From UBA7672 sp964550535 (lineage in GTDB: Bacteria; Pseudomonadota; Alphaproteobacteria; Caulobacterales; Hyphomonadaceae), in contig CAZJZQ010000017.1 of assembly GCA_964550535.1 (NCBI GenBank), forward strand, positions 1 to 37,185: DNA of 37,185 nucleotides, given 5' to 3'. This document shows positions 1 through 7,420 of the stretch, in pieces; the first letter of the stretch is position 1; each line of letters begins with the position of its first letter. Made by a program: the position numbers and the translations under genes. Below the pieces are notes generated by a model. It was given only the letters and a program-made list of their open reading frames with translations, made no database searches and had not been told where the DNA came from.

Positions 1-55
1 AGGCTTCAAGCTGGCAAAATTCTCGGCGGACGTGCTGAAGGCGATGGGGCTGTGA
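1..55 (+). CDS. C-terminal tail of an unidentified protein (5' truncated by window)
   Basis: Only the last 17 codons are visible, ending in TGA at 53-55; the readable end is FKLAKFSADVLKAMGL. The stop overlaps the ATG of the next gene (TGATG), so the two are almost certainly co-transcribed and translationally coupled. The tail is too short to assign a family. Its coupling to a hydrolase gene suggests that the hydrolase cluster began upstream of the window. Confidence 0.6.
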   Translation, partial: GFKLAKFSADVLKAMGL

Positions 56-1161
56 TGCTGACGCGGCGCGGACTTCTTCTCGCGGGCGCGGCTACGGCGG
101 CGGCGTGCACGACGACCGGCGTAAGCGGTTCGCGCGCGGCGGGGCCAGGACTTGGCGCGTGGAAACACTCCACGCCGGATGCTCATGGCCTCTCCCTCGC
201 CGCGCTTGATGCGGCGGCGGCGGCGATGGCTGCGCCGGGCGAACGGCAGGGGCTGGTCGTCATCCGCCATGGCGAGTTGGTCTATGAACGCTATTGGGCC
301 AATGCGTGGGCGAAGGCGACGCCGGAGTGGAAAAACGTCTCCTTCTCTTCCGGCAAATCTTGGGGCGGCACGATGGTTGGCCGCGCGGTGACTCAGGGCA
401 AGCTGAACGTCGGGGAACTGGTGAGCAAGTATCACCCGGCCGATGTCTCCGGCTTCAAGCCGGAGACGACGATCAAGCATCTGCTGACCATGACATCGGG
501 CGGCACGATGAACATGAAGCCATCATCCGTCCCGCCGAAGCGCCTGACCGATACGTCGCCGCCGGGGCCGGGCGTTGAGTATGAATGGTACAAGGAGGCC
601 GAACGCGGCACGCCGCCGGGCTATGGCCTGACGATCCAACCGGGAACGCAGTACCATTATGACGGCGCCCCGGCGGATCATCTTGCCGATGTTGTCGCCG
701 CCGCCGTGGGCAAATCCAGTCATCGCTACATGATGGAGGAGGTCGTCGCCCGCATGGGATGCGAGAACTTCCAGTACCAGCCCGAAGGTGTCGATAAAAA
801 GGACAATGTGCGGCTTGGCGGGTCTATCCTGCTGTCGTGCCGGGACATGGCGCGGCTGGGCCAGCTTTATCTGAATGGCGGGCGTTGGGGCGGCGAGCAA
901 TTGGTGGATGCCGGCTATATCCGCGATGCCGTCACCCCATCCGAACTGAACCCCGCCTATGGCTATCTGTGGTGGCTGAACAGCGCGGGCCGTGTCGCGA
1001 AGGCGCCGCGCTCCATGTATTTCGCCGCGGGCGCGCGCGGACAGTTCTGTTTCACTCTGCCCGAGCAGGACATGGTGATCGCCACCATGGGCTTTGGCGA
1101 GAAGCAGCTCTCCGCAGACGACGCCTGGACCGCGCTTGGCCCGGTTCTGCCTTCAACCTAG
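55..1161 (+). CDS. Beta-lactamase-fold serine hydrolase, probable Tat/lipoprotein
   Basis: This is a 368-residue member of the class C beta-lactamase / 6-aminohexanoate-dimer hydrolase-like family (COG1680 type). The N-terminus MLTRRGLLLAG carries a twin-arginine pattern followed by a hydrophobic stretch and a possible lipobox ending at Cys18, so it is probably exported and perhaps lipid-anchored. The nucleophile motif SxxK is Ser98-Ser-Gly-Lys101. A tyrosine motif is seen at Tyr200-His-Tyr202, and the C-terminal AYGYLWWLN and FAAGARGQ segments are typical of the NylB-like branch. ATG at 55 is preferred to the GTG at 52 because it overlaps the upstream stop as TGATG. The next gene starts 22 bases downstream, so the two likely share a transcript. 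The substrate cannot be read from the sequence: esters, amides or peptides are all possible, and a true beta-lactamase is unlikely. Confidence 0.85.
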   Translation: MLTRRGLLLAGAATAAACTTTGVSGSRAAGPGLGAWKHSTPDAHGLSLAALDAAAAAMAAPGERQGLVVIRHGELVYERYWANAWAKATPEWKNVSFSSGKSWGGTMVGRAVTQGKLNVGELVSKYHPADVSGFKPETTIKHLLTMTSGGTMNMKPSSVPPKRLTDTSPPGPGVEYEWYKEAERGTPPGYGLTIQPGTQYHYDGAPADHLADVVAAAVGKSSHRYMMEEVVARMGCENFQYQPEGVDKKDNVRLGGSILLSCRDMARLGQLYLNGGRWGGEQLVDAGYIRDAVTPSELNPAYGYLWWLNSAGRVAKAPRSMYFAAGARGQFCFTLPEQDMVIATMGFGEKQLSADDAWTALGPVLPST

Positions 1162-1183
1162 ACCTGCGTTCAGGGACAAGACG

Positions 1184-2617
1184 ATGAAACTTCTTTCGCG
1201 CGCCATGCTTTTCGCGGCGGCCATGATGACGGCGGCGTGCCAGTCATCAGGCGGTCTTACGTTGTCCGCGAGCGGCGATCCTGTGCTGGCGACAAAATCC
1301 GGCGCGCTGGTTGGCGCGCGCGAGGGGCAGGTCATCGCGTTCAGGGGTGCGCCGTATGCGAAACCGCCGGTGGGCGACCTGCGCTGGGCGCCGCCGCAGC
1401 CGATATCGTGGAGCGGCGAGCGCGAGGCGAAGACATTCGGCCTGCCCTGCCTGCAACCCACCAATCCGGATGGCAGCCCGAATGGAGCAGGCGTCACGGG
1501 CGCGTCCAGCGAGGACTGCCTTTATCTCAACGTGTGGGCGCCGGCGAACGCCACGAAGGCGCCAGTGATGCTGTGGCTGTATGGCGGCGGCGGCACGATG
1601 GGCGGGGGACACGTTTCCACCTATGACGGATCGGCTTTCGCGCGCGATGGCGTGATCCTCGTGACGATCAACTATCGGCATGGCGCTCTGGCTGGTTTCG
1701 CGCATCCGGCTCTGGCGAAGGCGAATGGATCGAGCGACGCGAACTATCACCTGCTCGATGCGCTGGCGGCGCTGGAGTGGGTGCAGGACAATGCGGCGGC
1801 ATTGGGCGGCGACGCCGGCAACGTCACCCTGTTCGGCCAGTCCGCAGGCGCGACGATGGTGGCGAACCTTGTCACCTCGCCTATGGCAAAGGGACATTTC
1901 CAGAAGGCGATCATTCATTCCACAGGATCGCTGCCGACGCCCGCAACACCGCTGGCTCGCGCTGAAGAACTGGGCGCGGCCTTCGCGACGGCTCATGGCC
2001 TTGCGGGAGCCGATGCGACGGCGGAACAGCTGCGCGCCATTCCAGCGGAGAAGATCATCGCGAGCCGCGCCACGCGCGGCGGGCTCCGCACCATCATCGA
2101 CGGCCGCGTGAAGACGCAGTCGATCATGGACAGCTTCGCGGACGGCGCGGCGATCGACGTTCCGATGATTATCGGGACCAACAGCGACGAAGGCCGGTTG
2201 AGCGGCACGCAGCGGGTGGCGACACATGCGATGGGCGGCGCGCCGGTGTGGCATTACTTCTTCGACTATGTCGCCCCCGTGCGCCGGGCGGATAACCCCA
2301 ATGGCGCACCGCATTCGGCGGAAATTCCTTTCGCGTTCGACACGCTGAAGCTGGACCGCCGAATCGGGGCGGCGGCGACGGCTGAAGACCAGAAGGTCGC
2401 GGATTACATGCACGCCTGCTGGGTCGCTTTCGCGAAACAGGCGGCGTCGCAGCGCACAATTGATTGCGGCGGCAAGTTCGCCTGGCCCGCTCGCACGGAG
2501 GCGAACGGTCAGACTGTGGCGATCTTTCAGGCCGCGCCCTCGCTGGGCAAGGCGCCGGATCTGCGTTCGCCGCCGAATGGCGCGCCTCCGGGGCCGTCCA
2601 GCCGCGACGAGGAGTAG
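1184..2617 (+). CDS. Type B carboxylesterase lipoprotein (COesterase family), shortened
   Basis: This 477-residue protein belongs to the carboxylesterase/cholinesterase family of alpha/beta hydrolases. The signal peptide MKLLSRAMLF... ends in a lipobox (TAAC, Cys19). The oxyanion loop reads YGGGG (134-138) where most members have HGGGF. The nucleophile elbow is GQSAG with Ser220, the acid is Glu336 in GTNSDEG, and the likely histidine is His377 in GAPHSAEIPF. The N-terminal FRGAPYAKPPVGDLRW and EDCLYLNVW blocks are classic for the family. Only about 40 residues separate the Glu from the His, where relatives such as pNB esterase have about 90, so a helical segment is missing. The start at 1184 puts the signal peptide at the N-terminus; an in-frame extension to 1094 would run inside the upstream gene. 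It sits between two other exported hydrolases, suggesting a shared substrate class. Confidence 0.9.
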   Translation: MKLLSRAMLFAAAMMTAACQSSGGLTLSASGDPVLATKSGALVGAREGQVIAFRGAPYAKPPVGDLRWAPPQPISWSGEREAKTFGLPCLQPTNPDGSPNGAGVTGASSEDCLYLNVWAPANATKAPVMLWLYGGGGTMGGGHVSTYDGSAFARDGVILVTINYRHGALAGFAHPALAKANGSSDANYHLLDALAALEWVQDNAAALGGDAGNVTLFGQSAGATMVANLVTSPMAKGHFQKAIIHSTGSLPTPATPLARAEELGAAFATAHGLAGADATAEQLRAIPAEKIIASRATRGGLRTIIDGRVKTQSIMDSFADGAAIDVPMIIGTNSDEGRLSGTQRVATHAMGGAPVWHYFFDYVAPVRRADNPNGAPHSAEIPFAFDTLKLDRRIGAAATAEDQKVADYMHACWVAFAKQAASQRTIDCGGKFAWPARTEANGQTVAIFQAAPSLGKAPDLRSPPNGAPPGPSSRDEE

Positions 2618-2682
2618 GCCTGCCTCTATCCCCTCACAGGCCGACAGACGCCTTGCCTCGCGCGATGATTATGGCGCATACC

Positions 2683-2702
2683 TACCGTCAACAATGACGG
2701 TA
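2683..2702. promoter_or_regulatory. Candidate TetR-type operator upstream of the CocE hydrolase
   Basis: A perfect inverted repeat TACCGTCA-ACAA-TGACGGTA lies 20 bases before the ATG of the gene at 2722. TetR-family repressors usually bind palindromes of about this length, and a TetR gene lies two genes downstream. The right arm runs into TATAAG, a possible -10 element, so binding here could block transcription. The palindrome is seen directly; assigning it to this regulator is inference. Confidence 0.45.
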
Positions 2703-2721
2703 TAAGCGGCGGGAGAGAAAC

Positions 2722-4488
2722 ATGCGGTTGATGTCATCGGCGGCTCTGGCGCTCTGCATCCTTGCGGGATCGTGCGCATCATCGGGCGAAGGCGACAACG
2801 CGGGCAAGGTTTCGCGTCCCAACGAATATACTGGCTGGTCCGAAGCGACCTATGACGGCCACCAGCGCTCGTCCTTCTATGTGCCGATGCGCGACGGCGC
2901 GAAGCTGGCCGTGGACCTGTATCGCCCCACTCGCAATGGCGAGGTGGCGAGCGAGAAACTGCCGGTCATCTGGATGCATTCGCCCTACAACCGGCGCGCC
3001 TATCGCGGCGGCGAGGCGGCGGAGATGTATCCGGGCTACGCCCTGCGCCTCGCGCCGCACGGCTATAACGTCGCCGTGGTGGATTTCCGGGGCGTTTATG
3101 CCAGCTATGGCAGGAACGTCGCCTACAATCGCGGCGAATGGGTCGATGCGGCGAAGTACGACGCCTATGACATGACCGAGTGGTTCGCGAAGCAATCCTG
3201 GTCCAACGGCAAGATCGGCATGTGGGGCTGCTCGGCCACGGGCGGCAGCCAGATGCAGGCGCTCACCACTCTGCCCCCGTCGCTTAAGGCGGTTATCCCG
3301 ATGAGCGCGGAGTTCGATGCGTATTCCTTCACCACGCTGGGCGGCGTTGCGCGCGCCGCGCCGATTGCGCCTCCCGGCCAGTCGGGCAGCAACCGCGCCA
3401 TCGCCGGGCGTGACGCCATGGCCGTCGCGGTAGATGGCCCCAACGCGGCGGACGAGTTGAAGGCCGCTATCGAGAGCCACAAGGACAATATCGAGAGCGT
3501 CGGCGTCGTGCCGTTCCGCGATTCCAAATCGCCGGTCACCGGCGAGACGTGGTGGCTGAAATCCAGCCCGCACACCTATCTCGACAATCTCAAGAAAGCG
3601 AAGATCGGCGTGCTGTCGGTGGCGAACTGGGACGAGGCCGGCACGCGGCATGGCCCGTTCTTCACCTACAACAACCTCAACCCTGAATACACGAAGCTGC
3701 TGGCCGGCCCGGCGACTCACTGCGCGTGGACCGATGTGAAGACAGAGACCGGGTTCGATCTGGTGACGGAGGAACTGCGCTTCTTCGACTACTGGCTGAA
3801 GGACAAGAAGAACGGCGTGATGTCCGAGCCGGGCGTCACCTACTACACCTACAACGCGCCGAAGGGTCAGGAATGGCGGCAGAGCGAGACATGGCCGCTC
3901 AAGACCGAACAGCGTACCAGCTTCCACCTGTCGCCCTCGGGCGGGCTTGCGCGTGAAGCGGCGGCGGCGGGTCAGGTCGAGGTGACGATGGGCGCGGCCC
4001 CCACCGCGCAGACCGTGACCATCGAAGCCGCCCCCGGCGGCGCGAAGTTCGAGACGGCGCCGCTGACCGCCGATCTGGAAGTCACCGGCCATCCGGTGGC
4101 GAACATCTGGATCCGCACAGCGGCGGGCGATACGGACGTGACGGCCCGCATCGACGATGTGGCGCCGGATGGATCGACGCGCTCTTATCAGATGCTTGGC
4201 CGGCTGCGTGCGTCCAACCGCACGCTGGCGGAAGCGCCGTACAATCATCTCGGCCTGCCGTGGATGACGCACAAGGAAACCGACGCGAAGCCGGTGCCTG
4301 CTGGCGAGGCGACGCTGCTGACGTTCGACCTGCTGCCGATGTCCTATATCTTCAAGGCAGGCCACAAGGTGCGGGTGACGCTGAGCTTTGCCGATCCGGC
4401 CGGGCGGGATACCGCAGCGCCCGTCACGGTGTTGACCGGTTCGCAGCACGCTTCAAGCCTTGTCCTGCCGGTCATTGCCACCCGGTAG
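2722..4488 (+). CDS. CocE/NonD family hydrolase (peptidase S15 type), exported
   Basis: This is a 588-residue protein with the three-part layout of X-Pro dipeptidyl-peptidase / cocaine-esterase-like enzymes. It has an N-terminal signal peptide with a possible lipoprotein cysteine (LAGSC, Cys18), an alpha/beta hydrolase domain at about 40-360 and a C-terminal jelly-roll PepX_C domain at about 390-588. The nucleophile is probably Ser171 in GMWGCSATGG, where relatives show GxSYGG. The acid lies in the NWDEAGTRHG region and the histidine in GPATHCAW. A strong ribosome site (GGGAGAG) lies 6-10 bases before the ATG. The family hydrolyses amides or esters such as cocaine, glutaryl-7-ACA or alpha-amino acid esters, so the substrate here is open. 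It is separated by 104 bases from the esterase upstream, a gap that carries a palindrome and a TATAAG box, so it may start its own transcript with the TetR gene. Confidence 0.88.
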   Translation: MRLMSSAALALCILAGSCASSGEGDNAGKVSRPNEYTGWSEATYDGHQRSSFYVPMRDGAKLAVDLYRPTRNGEVASEKLPVIWMHSPYNRRAYRGGEAAEMYPGYALRLAPHGYNVAVVDFRGVYASYGRNVAYNRGEWVDAAKYDAYDMTEWFAKQSWSNGKIGMWGCSATGGSQMQALTTLPPSLKAVIPMSAEFDAYSFTTLGGVARAAPIAPPGQSGSNRAIAGRDAMAVAVDGPNAADELKAAIESHKDNIESVGVVPFRDSKSPVTGETWWLKSSPHTYLDNLKKAKIGVLSVANWDEAGTRHGPFFTYNNLNPEYTKLLAGPATHCAWTDVKTETGFDLVTEELRFFDYWLKDKKNGVMSEPGVTYYTYNAPKGQEWRQSETWPLKTEQRTSFHLSPSGGLAREAAAAGQVEVTMGAAPTAQTVTIEAAPGGAKFETAPLTADLEVTGHPVANIWIRTAAGDTDVTARIDDVAPDGSTRSYQMLGRLRASNRTLAEAPYNHLGLPWMTHKETDAKPVPAGEATLLTFDLLPMSYIFKAGHKVRVTLSFADPAGRDTAAPVTVLTGSQHASSLVLPVIATR

Positions 4489-4613
4489 GATGCGACCTCG
4501 CCTTCCGGGAGAATGAGTGGGGCTGCGACGATGCTTCGCTTCATGAGAGGCTGGCGTATGGGCGTGGCGGCGGTATAGCCATAGCCGGACCAGCAAGGTC
4601 GCGGGAGCCGCGG

Positions 4614-5279
4614 GTGGCAGCGAAGTCTTCAGGTGAAACGGCGCGGCGGCCCGTCAAGGCGAAGCCGAAAGAGCGCGTGCCGAACGCCGAGCGGAGCGCC
4701 GTGACGCGTGAGAAACTGCTCGCCGCAACCATCGATTGCCTCTACCGGCTCGGCTATCACCAGACGACGACTGTGCTGGTTACCGAATCCGCGGGCGTGA
4801 GCCGTGGCGCGATGCTGCACCACTTCCCCAGCAAGGCCGATCTGATGATGGCCACGATGGATAAGATCCGCGCCCACCGTGGCGAAGCGCACAAGCAACA
4901 CCTCGGCAGGTTCAAGACCGAACGCGAACAGTTCCTGCAACTGATCGACGTGTTGTGGGACGAGTTTCAGACGCCGACGGGCGTGGCGCGCATCGAGATG
5001 ATGCTGGGCTCGCGCAGCGATCCGGAACTCGGGCCCCGCTTCAGGGAACTTAACCTGATGCTGGAAAAACGGCACAAGGAACTGATCTGGGCCCGGGCGC
5101 AGAAGCTGGGCATCAAAAATCGCAAGAAAGTGGACGCCTTCGTCCAGCTTTATGCAGCAGCCCTGCGCGGTCTGGCCATCGACGCCCTGTCGCCGCAGTC
5201 TATGCCCGACATCCGCGCCGCCGTGGCGTTGCTGAAGGAATTCCAGGTGCAGATGCTGGAAGCGCTGACGGGCGACTGA
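4614..5279 (+). CDS. TetR/AcrR family transcriptional regulator
   Basis: This 221-residue protein has an N-terminal helix-turn-helix of the TetR type at about residues 30-80. The helix 1 block TREKLLAATIDCLYRLGYHQTT is followed by the recognition region AGVSRGAMLHHFPSKADLM, where the YxHFxxK signature appears as LHHFPSK. The helical C-terminal half would be the ligand and dimer domain and is not recognisable by family. The start is GTG at 4614, chosen because GGGAG lies 6 bases upstream; longer in-frame options overlap the preceding hydrolase gene. The N-terminal 25 residues are Lys/Arg-rich and could add DNA contacts. It follows the CocE-type gene by 125 bases and is followed by a strong terminator. 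TetR regulators are usually repressors released by a small ligand, so this one probably controls the neighbouring hydrolases, though no experiment supports that. Confidence 0.92.
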   Translation: MAAKSSGETARRPVKAKPKERVPNAERSAVTREKLLAATIDCLYRLGYHQTTTVLVTESAGVSRGAMLHHFPSKADLMMATMDKIRAHRGEAHKQHLGRFKTEREQFLQLIDVLWDEFQTPTGVARIEMMLGSRSDPELGPRFRELNLMLEKRHKELIWARAQKLGIKNRKKVDAFVQLYAAALRGLAIDALSPQSMPDIRAAVALLKEFQVQMLEALTGD

Positions 5280-5303
5280 GGCGTCTCCGCCTCAAGCCGC
5301 CAC

Positions 5304-5340
5304 GCCGGACGCCCGGACCCCGCGGGCGGCGTCCGGCTTT
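5304..5340 (+). terminator. Rho-independent terminator after the TetR gene
   Basis: A perfect 10-bp stem GCCGGACGCC (5304-5313) / GGCGTCCGGC (5328-5337) with a 14-base loop is followed by TTT. It starts 25 bases after the TetR stop and closes the hydrolase/TetR transcript before the convergent gene at 5347. The T-tract is short, so it may act mostly through the strong stem. Confidence 0.75.
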
Positions 5341-5346
5341 CCGTAG

Positions 5347-6285
5347 CTACGGGTTGTTCTGCTCAATGAACTTCTCAAGCGACTTTGCGTATTCCGGCGG
5401 CGTAATGCCAGCCATCACTGCTGACAGGTGGCCGTGGTCGATCAGAACCACGCTGGTGAAGTTCTGCAACTCGCGCCACATGCGATGCGTCTTCGCGTAA
5501 GGCCGGTCATAGTCGCCATTCACCGCCAGAACCGGGAAAGTGATCGTCTTCAGGTCGATCGTTGGCGCAGCCGGCGCCGGGCGCGGCGCGGCGGGCGCAG
5601 CAGCCGTGGCGCCCGCCGCCGCAGCGCGTGCGCGGATATCGGCCGCGTTGTTGCCGACTTCCTCACCGGCGGGCGCGGCGGCGCCGCCACGTGCGGCCTG
5701 CACGGCGTAATAGGCCGCGCGGGCTTTTTCCTCCATCGGCGCCTGACCGGTCTTGTCGGCGGGAACCTTGTCGCGCCATTCCGCCGTCTCGGTGATGCCT
5801 GCGCCGCCGAAGTGCGCCGTGATGAAGCGCTCGGGATTGGAGGTCATCAGGCGCAGCGTGATGCCGCCGCCCATCGAGTATCCGCCGATATGGGCTTTCT
5901 TGATGCCCTTGGCATCCATGAATTCCAGCACGTCGGACGCCATTTTCGAACGGTCGCCCTGCTCGCTCAGGCCGTGGCCGCGCATGTCGATGCCGATGAC
6001 GCGATTGGTATCGACGAGATGTCCGGCGATGCCGTTATTGAACCAGTTGCCCACCGCGCTGCCGCCCGCGCCATGGATCAGGATCACCGGCGTGCCCTTG
6101 CCCTGCTCCACATAGTGCAGCTTCACGCCATCGGAGGTGGTGAAATAGTGATGCTTCCACGGGTCGCTGGCCTTCGGCGCAGCCGGATCAGCAGGGTTGG
6201 CGGAAGCAATCTGTGACGCGCCGTCCGTAGCGCAGGCGCCAAGCATGGCCATGGCGGACAGGGCGAGAAGCGTGGATTTCAACAT
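5347..6285 (-). CDS. Alpha/beta hydrolase lipoprotein
   Basis: This 312-residue alpha/beta-hydrolase-fold protein has a lipoprotein signal (LGAC, Cys18). His71-Gly forms the oxyanion strand (LIHGAGG), Ser137 is the nucleophile in GGYSMGGG, the acid is Asp258 or Asp260 in VNGDYDRPY, and His286 completes the triad in DHGHLSAV. The VIGIDMRGHGLSE block is typical of esterase, haloperoxidase or lactonase-like members. The cap region at about 198-241 is Ala/Pro/Gly-rich low-complexity sequence, which is unusual in a catalytic cap and may be a flexible linker. The ATG at 6285 is chosen because GGGAGA lies just upstream and the signal peptide then sits at the N-terminus. It converges on the TetR gene and is the fourth exported hydrolase in 6 kb. 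A weak operator-like match lies about 70 bases upstream. Confidence 0.9.
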   Translation of the reverse strand: MLKSTLLALSAMAMLGACATDGASQIASANPADPAAPKASDPWKHHYFTTSDGVKLHYVEQGKGTPVILIHGAGGSAVGNWFNNGIAGHLVDTNRVIGIDMRGHGLSEQGDRSKMASDVLEFMDAKGIKKAHIGGYSMGGGITLRLMTSNPERFITAHFGGAGITETAEWRDKVPADKTGQAPMEEKARAAYYAVQAARGGAAAPAGEEVGNNAADIRARAAAAGATAAAPAAPRPAPAAPTIDLKTITFPVLAVNGDYDRPYAKTHRMWRELQNFTSVVLIDHGHLSAVMAGITPPEYAKSLEKFIEQNNP

Positions 6286-6352
6286 TGAATTCTCCCGAGA
6301 GACTGCGCTCTGATGCTGCCGGCGCAATTGCCGCGAAGGTTAGGTTTCCACA

Positions 6353-6372
6353 AACCGTCAGTCAATCCGGTT
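6353..6372. promoter_or_regulatory. Weak second copy of the 8-4-8 operator pattern
   Basis: The sequence AACCGTCA-GTCA-ATCCGGTT keeps the outer AACCG/CGGTT symmetry, and its left arm matches seven of eight bases of the palindrome at 2683-2702. It lies 68 bases upstream of the alpha/beta hydrolase start. The match is partial and could be chance; it would fit the TetR protein also controlling this gene. Confidence 0.2.
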
Positions 6373-6391
6373 TTCCGGAAGAACCAACTCG

Positions 6392-7372
6392 TTAGTCCGC
6401 CATCAGTCGTGCCGCTGACGTAAGATGCGCTTCGGCGCCAGTGTACTGAAAGATCGCGGCAAGTCCTTCGCGCTCGGCCATGGATGGCCCCCCGGCTCCA
6501 GCGGCGTACAGCGCCGTCGCCCACCCATCCGCCAGCATGCATGTCTCATGCAGAACAGAAACGGCGCGCAGCATGTCGTCGTGACCTGCTCCCGTCACCA
6601 GGTGCGAGACGCGGCCGGCATCCGTTTCACGGAAAGCGTAGGCGTCGCCTGATGTGGCCTGCGCCAGACCGCAGAGGGCGATGCGCGCGGCGGGCGCCTG
6701 GCCGGCGCCGGATTCGAGGTCCACCCACCATGGCGATCCATCGGCTTTCACGCCCCGGCCCACAAACTCGCCGCCAATCTCCATCAGGAAGTTGTGCGCG
6801 CCGATGCTCTCCAGCACCGCTGCCGCCTCGTCCACCGCATGGCCCTTCGCGATGGCGGAAAGATCGAGCAGCAAACCGCCCGGCTGCTCCAGTTCAACAC
6901 CGGACAGACACGCTCGCGCGGTGTCGCGATCAACCGGCGGCAAGGCCGCATCGCGGGCCGCGAGTTCGGCCAGCAGCGGCGATCCAAATCCCTGAGCAGC
7001 GATGCGCGAGCCGAGCCAGGGCGAAAACCCGCCGTCCGACCGGTTCTCGATGTCGAGCGCGGCGCGCAGAACGTCGAGAAACTCCGGCGACGCGTGCACC
7101 CGTGTACCGGCGGGGGCGGCGTTGAAGCGAGTGATGAAGGAGTCCGGCTCCCATGTGCTGAACTCGCTGATGAGGGCGTCGAACCTGAGCAGCAGGATTT
7201 CCTCGATCTCGGACGGCGTCGAACCCGAGGGGACAAAGGCGCGCAACCGCCAGTTCGTGCCCATCGTCTCTCCCCCAAGGCCGAGCGGGACATGCCCATA
7301 GGGCGGCGGCCGCACCTGATCCTGCGACAGGCCCTGGGGAATCAGAAGGGTTCGGGGCGTTGTAACGTGCAT
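6392..7372 (-). CDS. apbE: FAD:protein FMN transferase (ApbE family)
   Basis: The family transfers FMN from FAD onto a Thr/Ser of target proteins such as Nqr/Rnf subunits, using Mg. This 326-residue protein has the N-terminal GGETMGTNW block (33-41), the core DLSAIAKGHAVD motif, EIGGEFVGRG for FAD binding, SHLVTG near the C-terminus and a late Asp in ADGWATALY. Length is normal for the family. Unlike most members, which are exported or lipoproteins, it has no signal peptide and starts with a Pro-rich leader of about 30 residues, so it may act in the cytoplasm. The ATG at 7372 is favoured by AGGTGGAG just upstream; a TTG at 7384 is the alternative. No Nqr, Rnf or flavoprotein target gene is visible nearby. 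It lies downstream of pncC on the same strand, 48 bases away. Confidence 0.9.
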   Translation of the reverse strand: MHVTTPRTLLIPQGLSQDQVRPPPYGHVPLGLGGETMGTNWRLRAFVPSGSTPSEIEEILLLRFDALISEFSTWEPDSFITRFNAAPAGTRVHASPEFLDVLRAALDIENRSDGGFSPWLGSRIAAQGFGSPLLAELAARDAALPPVDRDTARACLSGVELEQPGGLLLDLSAIAKGHAVDEAAAVLESIGAHNFLMEIGGEFVGRGVKADGSPWWVDLESGAGQAPAARIALCGLAQATSGDAYAFRETDAGRVSHLVTGAGHDDMLRAVSVLHETCMLADGWATALYAAGAGGPSMAEREGLAAIFQYTGAEAHLTSAARLMAD

Positions 7373-7420
7373 CTCCACCTGCAAAACCCCGCTGATTGGA
7401 CGGGGCGCCTGCCCTCTCGC

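Noticed and set aside
55..1161. True class C beta-lactamase (antibiotic resistance)
   Set aside because: The KTG motif is not present in usual form, and the C-terminal blocks fit the NylB/esterase-like branch better.
1247..2413. 388-codon minus-strand frame opposite the carboxylesterase
   Set aside because: It is Arg-rich and lacks any domain pattern; the plus-strand gene has a full catalytic set.
2779..4449. Long minus-strand open frame opposite the CocE-type gene
   Set aside because: It is Arg/His/Gly-rich with no motif and mirrors a well-supported plus-strand gene; long antisense frames are expected in GC-rich DNA.
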